Part shown: positions 35,010-43,560 of the stretch, one piece after another | Numbering within the stretch: the first letter of the stretch is position 1 | How the letters are laid out: every line of letters begins with the position of its first letter | NCBI GenBank assembly: GCA_947458545.1 | Contig: CANGYH010000007.1 | Coordinates: 84,300-148,299 of the forward strand | DNA: 64,000 bases | Source of the DNA: Cytophagaceae bacterium | GTDB lineage: Bacteria > Bacteroidota > Bacteroidia > Cytophagales > Flexibacteraceae | Direction of reading: 5' to 3' | The notes under the pieces: model-generated | Seen by the model: only the letters and a program-made list of their open reading frames with translations | What the model was told of the DNA's origin: nothing | Database searches by the model: none | Program-made: the position numbers and the translations under genes

Positions 35010-35570
35010 CTACCGGGCCGCAAACCGCTCTTTCAGCTCCGTCCAGCAGGGGGTGGCGCTGGTTTTGGCATCGCGCCAGCGGGCTATTTGCCACTCGTTG
35101 GCGGCATTGCGGCTCAGGCTGAAGACCAGGTTGCCCGTAAACAAGTACTCCCTAAAGGTGGTGTCGGTGTGGTAGATCTGCAGCCGGTAGTCGGCCACAT
35201 ACTCTACCGAGTCTGGCGTAATGTTGTTGGTGCGGGCGTTGGTAAAAGCCAGGCTGTTGCGGGTAGTGCCATCTTTCACCCGGTTTAGATTCCGGATGAC
35301 ATCCAACTCGCTCGGCTGCAGCGCCCATTGCGAGAAAAGGCCCACATTGTTGCGCGCCACACCTGGATCCGGCAAAAAGACGTAGCCAGTAGGTACAAAG
35401 CAGCGCTCGTAGTTGGCTACGTTGAGGCGCGTGGTGGCCGCCGTCAGGTTAGAGAGCAGGATCTCTGGCTGAAGCGGTGGGGCAAAATCAGACGCCGCCC
35501 CCGGCTGCGCAGGCTCTCTGGTGCGGAAGCAGGCTGTCAGAAATTGACTGCATAACAACAACGCAAACAT
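35010..35570 (-). CDS. Lipoprotein with NTF2/SnoaL-like fold
   Basis: A 186-residue protein with lipobox FLTAC near residue 13 (MFALLLCSQFLTACFRTREP). The mature protein (LLSNLTAATTRLNVANYERC, DYRLQIYHTDTTFREYLFTG and NEWQIARWRDA) follows the NTF2-like pattern in which the final strand contains WxIxxWxD. Such proteins are frequent small Bacteroidota lipoproteins of unknown role. ATG 35570 is chosen because it places the lipobox at a normal distance; a longer frame reaches back into the GH57 gene. It may be co-transcribed with that gene. Confidence 0.75.
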   Translation of the reverse strand: MFALLLCSQFLTACFRTREPAQPGAASDFAPPLQPEILLSNLTAATTRLNVANYERCFVPTGYVFLPDPGVARNNVGLFSQWALQPSELDVIRNLNRVKDGTTRNSLAFTNARTNNITPDSVEYVADYRLQIYHTDTTFREYLFTGNLVFSLSRNAANEWQIARWRDAKTSATPCWTELKERFAAR

Positions 35571-35634
35571 GCTCTCGCGCAGCTTAACTGCATAAGGCTT
35601 AATCCAGCCGCTGTCGCGCAGCGGGCTATTACCA

Positions 35635-36816
35635 CTACCCCAACACCATCTCAAAATCCGTGAGCACATTCATGTAGTTGATATAGGCGTCGTACGGGTT
35701 CTTGTACGGCGAAAAGCTCTGGTGCACCGGGTCTCGCCAGTACTTGGTGCTCATGTAGTAGAAGTGGTCGCTGGTTTGGAGGCGGCCCCAAACCTCGAGC
35801 ACGTTGTCGTCTTTGCTGGCGCGTACGCGCTCTTCCAGGGCATAGATGCGGTTGAGGGCATCTTTCTGCATGTGGTCGGCCGTCCAGGCGCCCAGGTCTC
35901 GCTCGGCGTCGGCCCAACTGGTGGGGTGGGGCACGTCGTAGGTAGTGCTGGTGTCGGCTAGGGTGGCGGCCAGCTCCGTGGGGGTGGCAAAGCCCTGGCC
36001 ATTACCCAGCACGTACTTGGGCAGCGCCTCCATAAAGTCGAAGATGCCCGACTCGCGCTTGCGGTGCTCGCCAAAGGTCTCGTAGTCCAGAAAGATGTTG
36101 GCCGTCTCGACACCCTCTTGCGTCAGCAGCGCTTTGAGCCAGCCGGCGTAGGTGTCGGCCTTCAGCGGCCAGGCGCTCCAGCTTTGGTCCGTAAAGCGGA
36201 AGGCGATATCGTCGGACAGGCGGTAGTTGCGCAGCAGCACGGCCATGTCGCCCTCTGCCGAGCGCTGCACGTGGTTGGGCGTCAGGTTGTTGAGCAGGTA
36301 GCGATCTACGCCCTCGGCCAGCACGGCCTTAAAGCCCAGGCCCGCCAGGGCGGTGGGCAGACTGTTGTCGTAGATCAGCTCCGTGTTGCGGAAGCTCGTC
36401 GTCCGGTAGCCCAGCAGCGTTTGCACCTGCTGGCGGTGTGCCTCTACCTGGCGCAGGAACTCCTCCCGGCTAAAGAGGTAGGCCAGCGAGTGGTACTGCG
36501 TCTCGTTCAGAAACTCTACGCAGCCTGTGGCAGCCAGGGCGCGAAAGCTCTCCAGCACCTCAGGGCAGTACTGGGCCATCTGCTCCAGCGCCGTGCCCGA
36601 GACGGAGTACGTAACCTTAAAGCGCCCCTCGTACCGGTCAATGAGCTTGAGCATCAGCTCGTTGGCGGGCAGGTAGCACAGGTCTGCCACGCGCTGCAAG
36701 ATGGCGTAGTTCTGCTGCGTGGCCCCATAGTTGTGGTCGGCCCCGATGCGGAAGAAGCTGTAGTCCTTCAGCCGATACGGCTGGTGGACCTGGAAGTAGA
36801 GGCAAACCGTACCCAC
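35635..36816 (-). CDS. GH57 family glycoside hydrolase (alpha-amylase-like)
   Basis: A 393-residue cytoplasmic enzyme of family GH57. It starts MGTVCLYFQVHQPYRLKDYS, the conserved N-terminal HQP motif; later HNYGATQQNY, VSGTALEQM and FLNETQYHSLAYL are seen, then NTELIYDNSL and NIFLDYETFGEH, the conserved regions holding the catalytic Glu (in the NTEL area) and Asp (LDYETFGEH). It is predicted to act on alpha-1,4-glucans. It lies on the same strand downstream of a glycogen-synthase-like GT, the arrangement common in Bacteroidota glycogen loci. GTG 36816 follows a TACTTTAG box (36825-36832) by 8 bases. Confidence 0.92.
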   Translation of the reverse strand: MGTVCLYFQVHQPYRLKDYSFFRIGADHNYGATQQNYAILQRVADLCYLPANELMLKLIDRYEGRFKVTYSVSGTALEQMAQYCPEVLESFRALAATGCVEFLNETQYHSLAYLFSREEFLRQVEAHRQQVQTLLGYRTTSFRNTELIYDNSLPTALAGLGFKAVLAEGVDRYLLNNLTPNHVQRSAEGDMAVLLRNYRLSDDIAFRFTDQSWSAWPLKADTYAGWLKALLTQEGVETANIFLDYETFGEHRKRESGIFDFMEALPKYVLGNGQGFATPTELAATLADTSTTYDVPHPTSWADAERDLGAWTADHMQKDALNRIYALEERVRASKDDNVLEVWGRLQTSDHFYYMSTKYWRDPVHQSFSPYKNPYDAYINYMNVLTDFEMVLG

Positions 36817-37092
36817 GGGCAATGCTAAAGTAGAATCGATATGGCTGTTGGTCAGAATGTTATTGCGGGTGTAGGCTGGTCTTGCAATCTAACGTGTAAA
36901 GCCGCATTACCTCTGGCCTTGGGGTCGGATATCTGGGGGCGGAAAGTGCGGGGTTAGTTTGGCGACACAACCCAATACAAGCGCCTTGCGAATGATAGCC
37001 GCCAGTTGATGCTTTTGCTTCTTACCTGCTTGTCGGAATCGCTCATAAAATACGGCTTGGCGATAGGCGGCTGGTACAGGCTTTTGGTAAAG
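36817..37092. other. Intergenic gap without recognised gene
   Basis: Holds the GH57 promoter-like box TACTTTAG at 36825-36832 (minus strand). A 64-codon minus-strand frame (36954-37148) overlaps the 3' end of the 37093 gene out of frame and has no convincing features. Confidence 0.4.
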
Positions 37093-37428
37093 CTAAAGAT
37101 AAAGCACCATGAGCCAAGAATAATTCTCAAGAATATCCTTTGTAACAAAGTAATAGTCTCGCACAGATCGTTGCAGAATAAACATGGCCCCCATGTTCAT
37201 CAGCATATCCGTATGAAGCTGGCCTGATTTTTTTATTGGCGTTGAGCAATGCTCTACCAGATAGCTACCCGTTACCTTGTTATTAGGAGCCCGCTCTTCC
37301 TCCGATGTATAGCCATAAAATCGAAGGGCGCAATAAAATAGGAGGTTGTCCCATTCCTCGGATTGAGGATCTTCTTGCAATTCAGGAAACTCCCCGGGAA
37401 AATAGGTGCCTAGCCAACGGATAATCAT
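37093..37428 (-). CDS. Hypothetical AT-rich protein inserted in the glycogen locus
   Basis: A 111-residue protein with an acidic N-terminal half (PELQEDPQSEEWDNLLFYCA) and an aromatic C-terminus (NYSWLMVLYL). No motif, signal peptide or membrane segment is recognised. It is AT-richer than the GT and GH57 genes that flank it on the same strand, so it is probably a later insertion. Its contact with the glycogen genes may be accidental. Confidence 0.5.
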   Translation of the reverse strand: MIIRWLGTYFPGEFPELQEDPQSEEWDNLLFYCALRFYGYTSEEERAPNNKVTGSYLVEHCSTPIKKSGQLHTDMLMNMGAMFILQRSVRDYYFVTKDILENYSWLMVLYL

Positions 37429-37455
37429 TTGCTTCGTTGAGATATGTGATCGTCT

Positions 37456-38733
37456 TTACCCCGCCACCATGCTATACACCTCCAACACGTCGCGGGCGCT
37501 GTCGTCCCAGGTGAGGTGGCGCAGGTCTTTGTTGGTGTTGGCCACCAGGTCTCGGCGCAGGCCCTCGTAGTTGAGCAGGGCAAAGAGGAAATTGGCAAAA
37601 CGGTCCGTATCCCAGAAGTCGGCCTGCAGGGTGTTGGGCAGCACCTCGCTCACGCCGCTTTGGGTAGAGACGATGACGGGCACCTCAAACTGGGCCGCCT
37701 CTAGCGCCGAGAGGCCAAAGGGCTCCGATACCGAGGGCATAAAGTACACATCAGCCTGGGCCAGCAACTGGCGTACGGCGGGCGTGGGCAAAAAGCCCGT
37801 AAACACAAACCGATCCTTCAGCCCGCGCTGGGCCACCATGGCCTTCAGCAGGTCGAGCTTGTCGCCGGTGCCGGCCACGGCAAACTTGACCTTCTTGTAC
37901 TTGGTGAGCAGCTTGGTGGCCGACTCGATCATGAACTCGGGCCCCTTCTGGTAGGTGATGCGGCCCAAAAAGACGACCAGCTTCTCGTCGCCGGGTTTTT
38001 CGATGCGAAACGTCTCTGCCGGGTTGATAGCGTTGTACACCGGCATGAGCTTGCCCGCATCAATACCATAGTTCTTGATGGCGCATTTCTTGGTGTACTC
38101 CGACACGGGGATGACCAGGTCTGCCGCCTCCATACCCTTGCGCTCCAGCTCATAGACGGCGTTCTGGCTAAAGTCGTGCTGCTCGCCGATGCGGTCCGTC
38201 TCCAGGCTGTGGACGTGCAGCACCAGCGGTTTGCCGGTCAGCTCTTTTAGGCGGATGGCCGCCGGCACGGTGATCCAGTCGTGCGCGTGGATGATGTCAA
38301 AGTCCTCTTGCTGGGCAGCCTCCACGGCCATGTCGCGGAAGCGATAGACCTTCTCTAAAATGCGGGGGCCATAGGGCTCTTTGGTGTTGAAGAGCGGCTT
38401 GGCCGCGGCACCTACACGTTGCTCGGCCACCTGCACCTCAAAGGCAATGCCGACGGGGTAGGGGTCAAAGTCTAGCTCAGCATCCACCACCACCGTCTTT
38501 ACGTCGGTATGCACGGGCTTATTGCGCTCCAAATAGCCCGCCTCTTGCGCAGAGAGGCCCACAATCTTGAGGCGCTCTTCCACAAACTGCTCAGAGAAGG
38601 TGGGCAGCACCAGCGTGATGGGCACATAGGCCTTCAGGGCATTCACCAAGCCGTGGCAGGCCGTGCCGAGGCCGCCCGTCAGGTGCGGGGGGTACTCCCA
38701 GCCGAGCATCAAGATTTTTCCGTGGTAGCGCAT
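37456..38733 (-). CDS. Glycogen-synthase-like glycosyltransferase (GT5/GT4 type)
   Basis: A 425-residue GT-B enzyme. The N-terminal MLGWEYPPHLTGGLGTACHG carries the nucleotide-sugar-binding GGLG motif. HAHDWITVPAAI and LVLHVHSLETDRIG follow in the N-domain. FLGRITYQKGPEFMIESATK and SVSEPFGLSALEA form the C-terminal donor-binding domain with the ExxxxxxxE motif. It probably elongates glycogen or a similar alpha-glucan together with GH57 downstream. ATG 38733 (MRYHGKILML) is chosen; the longer TTG start at 38763 falls on the TAGCTTTG box. Confidence 0.9.
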   Translation of the reverse strand: MRYHGKILMLGWEYPPHLTGGLGTACHGLVNALKAYVPITLVLPTFSEQFVEERLKIVGLSAQEAGYLERNKPVHTDVKTVVVDAELDFDPYPVGIAFEVQVAEQRVGAAAKPLFNTKEPYGPRILEKVYRFRDMAVEAAQQEDFDIIHAHDWITVPAAIRLKELTGKPLVLHVHSLETDRIGEQHDFSQNAVYELERKGMEAADLVIPVSEYTKKCAIKNYGIDAGKLMPVYNAINPAETFRIEKPGDEKLVVFLGRITYQKGPEFMIESATKLLTKYKKVKFAVAGTGDKLDLLKAMVAQRGLKDRFVFTGFLPTPAVRQLLAQADVYFMPSVSEPFGLSALEAAQFEVPVIVSTQSGVSEVLPNTLQADFWDTDRFANFLFALLNYEGLRRDLVANTNKDLRHLTWDDSARDVLEVYSMVAG

Positions 38734-38760
38734 AGGGTCGTAGTGCTTAATAACTATGGG

Positions 38761-38768
38761 CAAAGCTA
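38761..38768 (-). promoter_or_regulatory. TAGCTTTG -7 box of the glycogen-synthase-like gene
   Basis: Exact TAnnTTTG match 27 bases upstream of ATG 38733. Confidence 0.5.
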
Positions 38769-38819
38769 GGCTAAAAATTGCGAATTTGCCAAAAAAATAG
38801 CCATATCTTTTGATGAATG

Positions 38820-39860
38820 CTAAGACTTCTGGCCTGTTCTTGCTAACTTATTCAAAATAGGATTTTCCACAAGCTTATGTAAAGCTACGGCCACCAGCCA
38901 CAAAAAGACAAACTGCCAAATAACCTGCTGCCCTACGGCAAAGCCCACCAACCGCGCCACCGGCCCTATGTGGATCAGGTAGAACGCATACGAGCCCTGG
39001 GCCAGCAGTTGCCAAAACGCCGCTCCGGGCACCCGGGCCCCCAGCGTCAGCCCCAGGCAGGCAGTCCACACCAGAGGGATGGCTATCGTATTGGCCAGCA
39101 ACGCCCATGGAGCCAGGCTGTCTGTGCTGGCCGTCAAAGGGCCAGCGGGGGCCAGCGTTCCTAAGGCCAGCAGACCAGCACCTGCCAAGAGGAGAGCCAG
39201 GGGCCAGCGGATGCTTGGCAGAGAGGCCCCCTCGTTACCCCCCCGCCCCCTGTGCAGAGACAAAGGCCACCGGGCCAGCGCTACCCCCAGGCAAAAGGCA
39301 AAGCCCCGCCCGGCTACGGTATAGAGGGCCGCAAAAGGCCAAAGCCAGCTAGCTGCTGCAGCCACAACGGCCGCAAGGCCTAGCACCCCGGCCAGGCCCC
39401 TGCCGGGCAGACGCACCAGCATCGGCAGCATCGCATAGCACATCAGCTCTGCCGTGAGCGACCAGCTCTGCGGCAGCCCTGCAAACACAGCCGAGGGCAC
39501 CAGGCCCTTGGTCAGCGTAAGGCTTAGCGCCGCTTGCCCTGGCGTATCTGCCAGCAAAGGCAGGCACAACAGGTAGAGCAGCGTGTGTAGCGAATAGATT
39601 TTGGCCCCGCGTCGTAAAAAAAATACCCTCCAGCCCTGCCTGGGTAGGCCCCCTTCAGCAAAGAGTTGCCTGCCCAGCAACAGTCCGCTCAGCACAAAAA
39701 ACAGGGCTACGCCCGTGTGCCCTTCGTGGCAAAGGGCGCGCAGCGGGCCACCCCAAGGCTTGTAGTGCGTAGCAAACACCAGCGATGCCGCCACAACGCG
39801 CCACACGTCTGGCCAGGCCATGCGCCGGTGGGTGCTGCATACGGTGTCTTGGTCTGCCAT
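38820..39860 (-). CDS. Acyltransferase family 3 membrane protein
   Basis: A 346-residue integral membrane protein. WRVVAASLVFATHYKPWGG holds the first-helix His, HTGVALFFVLSGLLLGRQLF is the clear second-helix signature, and SWSLTAELMCYAMLPML and SYAFYLIHIGPVARLVGF complete the OafA/NodX-like pattern. It probably acylates an envelope glycan. ATG 39860 is chosen over an upstream frame that extends into the divergent nupC-like gene. Confidence 0.88.
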   Translation of the reverse strand: MADQDTVCSTHRRMAWPDVWRVVAASLVFATHYKPWGGPLRALCHEGHTGVALFFVLSGLLLGRQLFAEGGLPRQGWRVFFLRRGAKIYSLHTLLYLLCLPLLADTPGQAALSLTLTKGLVPSAVFAGLPQSWSLTAELMCYAMLPMLVRLPGRGLAGVLGLAAVVAAAASWLWPFAALYTVAGRGFAFCLGVALARWPLSLHRGRGGNEGASLPSIRWPLALLLAGAGLLALGTLAPAGPLTASTDSLAPWALLANTIAIPLVWTACLGLTLGARVPGAAFWQLLAQGSYAFYLIHIGPVARLVGFAVGQQVIWQFVFLWLVAVALHKLVENPILNKLARTGQKS

Positions 39861-39940
39861 GGCAAAAGGGGTTTTCTTTGTAACCCCGTGGGCTGTTGCA
39901 ATGCGCAACGCTGCGGCAAAGCACACCGCCAACCTACACG

Positions 39941-41227
39941 ATGCCGGATAGATTTACAGGACTTTTGGGCGTAGCCGTCATCTTAGGCCTCGCCTTTGCG
40001 CTCTCCAATAATAAGCGCGCCATCAACTACCGGCTGGTGTTGTCTGGCCTCGGGCTGCAATTGGCGTTGGCGCTTTTCATCTTGAAGACGTCGGTGGGCA
40101 AGGCTGTATTCGGTTGGCTGGGCATGGCCGTTAGCAAGTTGCTCAGCTTTGCAGACCGTGGGGCAGACTTCGTCTTTGGCCCCCTGGTCAAAAACGAGCT
40201 TATGGCCGGGGCCTTCGGCGAGGGCAACACGTTCATCTTCTTTTTCAAGATTATCCCCACCATCATCTTTGTGGCGGTGCTGGTTAGCATTGCCTACCAC
40301 ATCGGGCTGATGCAGCGGGTAGTGTCTGCCCTGGCCGTGCTGGTGTATAAGCTGATGGGCGTATCCGGCTCGGAGGCACTATCTAACATAGCCTCCGTAT
40401 TTGTAGGGCAGGTAGAGGCGCAAATCATGATCAAGCCCTACATCCCCGCCATGACGCGCTCTGAGCTGCTGGCCTCCATGGCGGGCTCAATGGCCTGCAT
40501 TGCCGGGGGCGTGTTGGCTGTTTACGTCTCGCTGGGCGTGCCGGCCGACTATCTGATTGCCGCCTCGCTCATGGCCGCGCCGGGGGCGCTGGTCATCTCC
40601 AAAATCGTGTACCCAGAGACGGAGCCCTCGGCCACCAAAGGCACCGTCAAGCTGCATGTAGAAAAGACCACCGCCAACCTTGTAGATGCCATCAGCCACG
40701 GCGCGTCCGACGGGCTGCGTATCGGCCTCAACGTCATCGCCATGCTCATCGGCTTCATTGCACTCATCGCCTTGGCAGACTATGGCCTGGGCGCCCTGGG
40801 CCAGGCCCTGGCCACCCACACCAGCCTAGACCTCAGCGTCATCGGGCTAGACCTCAACCGGCTGTCCATCCAATACCTGCTGGGCAAGTTGTTCTCGCTC
40901 TTTGCCTTTGTGATGGGCGTGCCCGGGGCCGACATCCAGGCCGCCGGCGAGCTGATGGGCACCAAGTTCGTCATCAACGAGTTTGTGGCCTACCTAGACC
41001 TTGCCCCCCAGATCAAAGCCGGCACGCTAGACCCTAAGACGGTGACCATCGTCACCTTCGCGCTCTGCGGCTTTGCCAACTTCAGCTCTGTGGCCATCCA
41101 GGTCGGCGGCATCGGAGAGCTGGCCCCCTCCCGCCGCAAAGACCTCTCGGAGCTGGGGTTCAAAGCCCTCATCTGCGGCACCCTGGCCAGCTATTTGAGT
41201 GCGACGATTGCGGGGATGCTGGTGTAG
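39941..41227 (+). CDS. nupC: Concentrative nucleoside transporter (NupC/CNT family)
   Basis: A 428-residue inner-membrane H+ or Na+ coupled nucleoside importer. The gate region FKIIPTIIFVAVLVSIAYHI, then GVSGSEALSNIASVFVGQVEAQIMIKPYI and MTRSELLASMAGSMACIAGGVLAVYV, match the CNT core (SEAxxxxxxxFxGQxEAPL, SExxxxMxxGxxxIAGxVL). QVEAQ replaces the more common QTEAP. VMGVPGADIQAAGELMGTKFVINEFVAY and the ALCGFANFSSVAIQVGGIG segment are also conserved. ATG 39941 is chosen; the region to 39860 holds divergent promoters. Confidence 0.93.
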   Translation: MPDRFTGLLGVAVILGLAFALSNNKRAINYRLVLSGLGLQLALALFILKTSVGKAVFGWLGMAVSKLLSFADRGADFVFGPLVKNELMAGAFGEGNTFIFFFKIIPTIIFVAVLVSIAYHIGLMQRVVSALAVLVYKLMGVSGSEALSNIASVFVGQVEAQIMIKPYIPAMTRSELLASMAGSMACIAGGVLAVYVSLGVPADYLIAASLMAAPGALVISKIVYPETEPSATKGTVKLHVEKTTANLVDAISHGASDGLRIGLNVIAMLIGFIALIALADYGLGALGQALATHTSLDLSVIGLDLNRLSIQYLLGKLFSLFAFVMGVPGADIQAAGELMGTKFVINEFVAYLDLAPQIKAGTLDPKTVTIVTFALCGFANFSSVAIQVGGIGELAPSRRKDLSELGFKALICGTLASYLSATIAGMLV

Positions 41228-41317
41228 GGGTAAAGTAAGAGGCAAACAGGGCAGGCGTATTTTCTACTTAGTAAGTTATTAGTCTTGTGCATTAGAGGAT
41301 GACATCTTTAGGTAGGT

Positions 41318-41875
41318 ATGGCAGATATTAAATATAGTGGCCTATCTATTTCCTCTAAATTGCTCATCGCTGGTTTAATAGAACAGGGCTACCAAGAATA
41401 CCCTCTTGGAGAAAAATGCCTTGGATGCCTACTTGCAGAGCCTGAAGTATTACGCAATCCTGACGACCAGGCAAAAACCATTCCTCAAGCTTCTTTATAT
41501 GCCATGAGAGGAGATCTGGTAGTGCTAAGAAAGCCCTTGCGCATTGATAATCGGGGTGAAAGGCCAACACCTGATGGCTTCCTCAATAATCCTGATGAAC
41601 CTATTGAGTTCAAGCATCCAGACTCCAACTCATCAAATGCCTTTACTAAAAACCTCAGCAAAGCAAGCAAGGGTCTAGCGCATATTCGTCGGTCCGTTTG
41701 GTTAGCAGAGGGCAGTTCTTTACGCAGGGTAGCAGAAATCCTTCATGGTCATTATAAAATATCGCCAACAATGAATAAAGTAGATATAATCGTTGGGCAA
41801 AAAATCATCGAATTTGACCGAGATTTCTGGACGCTTCACGGGCTTTCTGGTTTAAAAGCCAAGTTAGGCATATAA
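41318..41875 (+). CDS. Orphan CdiA-CT-like nuclease/toxin-domain protein
   Basis: A 185-residue AT-rich gene. PDG at 85-87 and EFK at 97-99 (RPTPDGFLNNPDEPIEFKHP) fit a PD-x10-ExK nuclease site. The following NAFTKNLSKASKGLAHIR resembles the helix seen after the EFK strand in contact-dependent-inhibition tRNase domains (CdiA C-terminal type). No signal peptide, secretion domain or neighbouring immunity gene is seen, so it is either an orphan toxin cassette or a domesticated nuclease. The gene ends directly against a minus-strand terminator at 41874. Confidence 0.55.
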   Translation: MADIKYSGLSISSKLLIAGLIEQGYQEYPLGEKCLGCLLAEPEVLRNPDDQAKTIPQASLYAMRGDLVVLRKPLRIDNRGERPTPDGFLNNPDEPIEFKHPDSNSSNAFTKNLSKASKGLAHIRRSVWLAEGSSLRRVAEILHGHYKISPTMNKVDIIVGQKIIEFDRDFWTLHGLSGLKAKLGI

Positions 41876-41900
41876 AAAAAGCGGACTCTTGCGAGTCCGC
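41874..41900 (-). terminator. Strong intrinsic terminator, minus strand
   Basis: Hairpin GCGGACTC/GAGTCCGC followed by seven T on the minus strand. No minus-strand protein gene lies just upstream, so it ends an RNA or a long transcript. It overlaps the end of the 41318 gene. Confidence 0.7.
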
Positions 41901-41985
41901 TCCGGCCATAAGGCCATTGGAGGTCCCGAGGCGTACCCCGAGTCCCGGTAGCACTTATGCAGCCGGGACTTTAGCTCCGTATCCA
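41874..41985 (-). ncRNA. Candidate structured small RNA
   Basis: Read on the minus strand, an outer GGAG/CTCC stem encloses an 8-bp hairpin AGTCCCGG/CCGGGACT and a CGGGG/CCTCG hairpin. A GGCC/GGCC mini-hairpin and a strong terminator with a T7 tail follow. There is no open reading frame. The layout (three-way junction plus terminator, about 100 nt) suggests a transcribed RNA. It lacks the T-arm of a tRNA and I do not recognise a family. A palindromic-repeat origin is the main alternative. Confidence 0.35.
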
Positions 41986-42122
41986 CAGCAAATAACGTCA
42001 TTTTAGCCTTAAAGTTCCAAACTTTCAAAATCCGACATCCCAGATAGTGGCATCCTCACCACCGGCTTTGGAAGGCTAACGCAGCCTCTTGTAATACTTG
42101 CCCCCCTAAATTTACCCATACC

Positions 42123-43433
42123 ATGGGCAAAGCACTGGCCAATTTTATATTGCTGCTGATCTGTTGGGTGGGCGCGCACACGGCAGTGCAAGCACAGAGC
42201 CTGTACTTTCCGCCCCCAGTGGGCACCACTTGGGACACCCTCGCCCCCCAGCGTTTTGGCTACCGACAGGCAAGTATAGACTCGCTCTACGGGTATTTAG
42301 ACCGCACCAACACTAAGGCCTTCCTGCTGCTGCGAGACGGCAAGGTGGTGCTAGAGCGCTACTTCGACAGGTTTACGCGAGACAGCGTCTGGTACTGGGC
42401 CTCAGCCGGCAAAACCATGACGGCCTTCGCCGTCGGCCTAGCCCAGCAAGAGGGCTTGCTGAGCATCAATCAGCCAACCTCTACTAATCTGGGCCCAGGG
42501 TGGACGAGCCTGCCCCACACCCAAGAGCAACGCATCACCGTGCGCCACCAGCTCAGCATGACGACGGGGCTAGACGATGCCGTGCCCAACCTAAACTGTA
42601 CCCGGCCCGCTTGCCTAACCTACCGGGCAGACCCCGGCACCCGCTGGGCATACCACAATGCCCCCTACACCCTCCTAGACTCTGTGGTAGAGCGGGCCAC
42701 AGGTCAATCTATGTCTGCCTTCTTGGCCCAACGGCTGCGGCTGCGCACAGGCATCAATGGCATCTTTCTGCCCACCGGAGACAACAACGTCTATTACTCC
42801 ACCGCCCGCACCATGGCCCGGTTTGGGCTACTGATGCTCAACCGGGGCACCTGGGGCACCACCCCCATCCTGACGGATACCGCCTATTACCGGCAGCTCA
42901 TCACGCCCAGCCAGGCGCTGAACCCCAGCTACGGGTACCTCTGGTGGCTCAACGGACAGGCGGCACACATGCTGCCCCAGGTGCCTCAAGTGTACCCCGG
43001 CCCTCTAACCCCCATAGCCCCGGCCGACATGTACGCCGCCCTCGGCAAAGACGGGCAGATGCTCTGTGTGGTGCCCAGCCAGCGGTTGGTATGGGTCCGC
43101 CTGGGCCAAGCACCACCCATTCCAGGTGGCCTGGTAGTAGTGCCCTACCTCAACCAAACCTGGGTGTACATCAACCGGCTTACAGGCCCTACGGCCGCCG
43201 GGCGTGTCCACAGCCAAAATCAAATTACTGCCTGGCCCCAACCCGCCAATGCCCGGCTTTTTGTAGAAGGGCTGGCTGCGGGCGTGCCCTATCAGGTTTT
43301 TTCTGCCACTGGCAAAGTGGTGCTGCAAGGGGCATGGCCCGGGGAGGGCGTGCCCCTATCCCTGCAAGCGCTGCCGCCCGGTAGCTACAGGCTACAAGCA
43401 GGTAAGGCTACGCTGCGGTTTGCCAAAGCGTAG
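42123..43433 (+). CDS. Secreted serine hydrolase (class C beta-lactamase-like) with T9SS tail
   Basis: A 436-residue exported protein. A signal peptide ends near residue 25 (AHTAVQAQ). The beta-lactamase/transpeptidase fold shows SAGK at 94-97 (S-x-x-K, nucleophile Ser94) and YHN near 175 (RWAYHNAPYTLLDSVVERAT); a third motif of the HxG type is not clear. It is probably an esterase or peptidase, since most PF00144 proteins are not drug-hydrolysing. The C-terminal 65 residues (ITAWPQPANARLFVEGLAAG to YRLQAGKATLRF) form a T9SS type A sorting domain, so it is likely cell-surface. Confidence 0.9.
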   Translation: MGKALANFILLLICWVGAHTAVQAQSLYFPPPVGTTWDTLAPQRFGYRQASIDSLYGYLDRTNTKAFLLLRDGKVVLERYFDRFTRDSVWYWASAGKTMTAFAVGLAQQEGLLSINQPTSTNLGPGWTSLPHTQEQRITVRHQLSMTTGLDDAVPNLNCTRPACLTYRADPGTRWAYHNAPYTLLDSVVERATGQSMSAFLAQRLRLRTGINGIFLPTGDNNVYYSTARTMARFGLLMLNRGTWGTTPILTDTAYYRQLITPSQALNPSYGYLWWLNGQAAHMLPQVPQVYPGPLTPIAPADMYAALGKDGQMLCVVPSQRLVWVRLGQAPPIPGGLVVVPYLNQTWVYINRLTGPTAAGRVHSQNQITAWPQPANARLFVEGLAAGVPYQVFSATGKVVLQGAWPGEGVPLSLQALPPGSYRLQAGKATLRFAKA

Positions 43434-43560
43434 GTAAGCCAATTTGGCACGGGCAACATTGCATGGCCCTGCCTTGTCTCCGCCCCAGCCTAAATTCATG
43501 GGCTACAGGAAAGCGTCTGCTCTTTAGGCGTCATTTTTCAATGAGCCTAACGGTATTTTG

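Noticed and set aside
36954..37148. 64-codon minus-strand frame with a hydrophobic start
   Set aside because: It overlaps the 37093-37428 gene out of frame and has no promoter box. It gives a chance hydrophobic stretch from AT-rich DNA.
41919..41978. tRNA gene on the minus strand
   Set aside because: It has cloverleaf-like stems but no GGTTCRANNCC T-loop, no anticodon arm of normal geometry and no CCA-type acceptor pairing.
42123..43433. Beta-lactamase resistance gene
   Set aside because: It has the SxxK and YxN fold motifs but also a T9SS tail and no clear third motif. Such PF00144 proteins are mostly esterases or peptidases.
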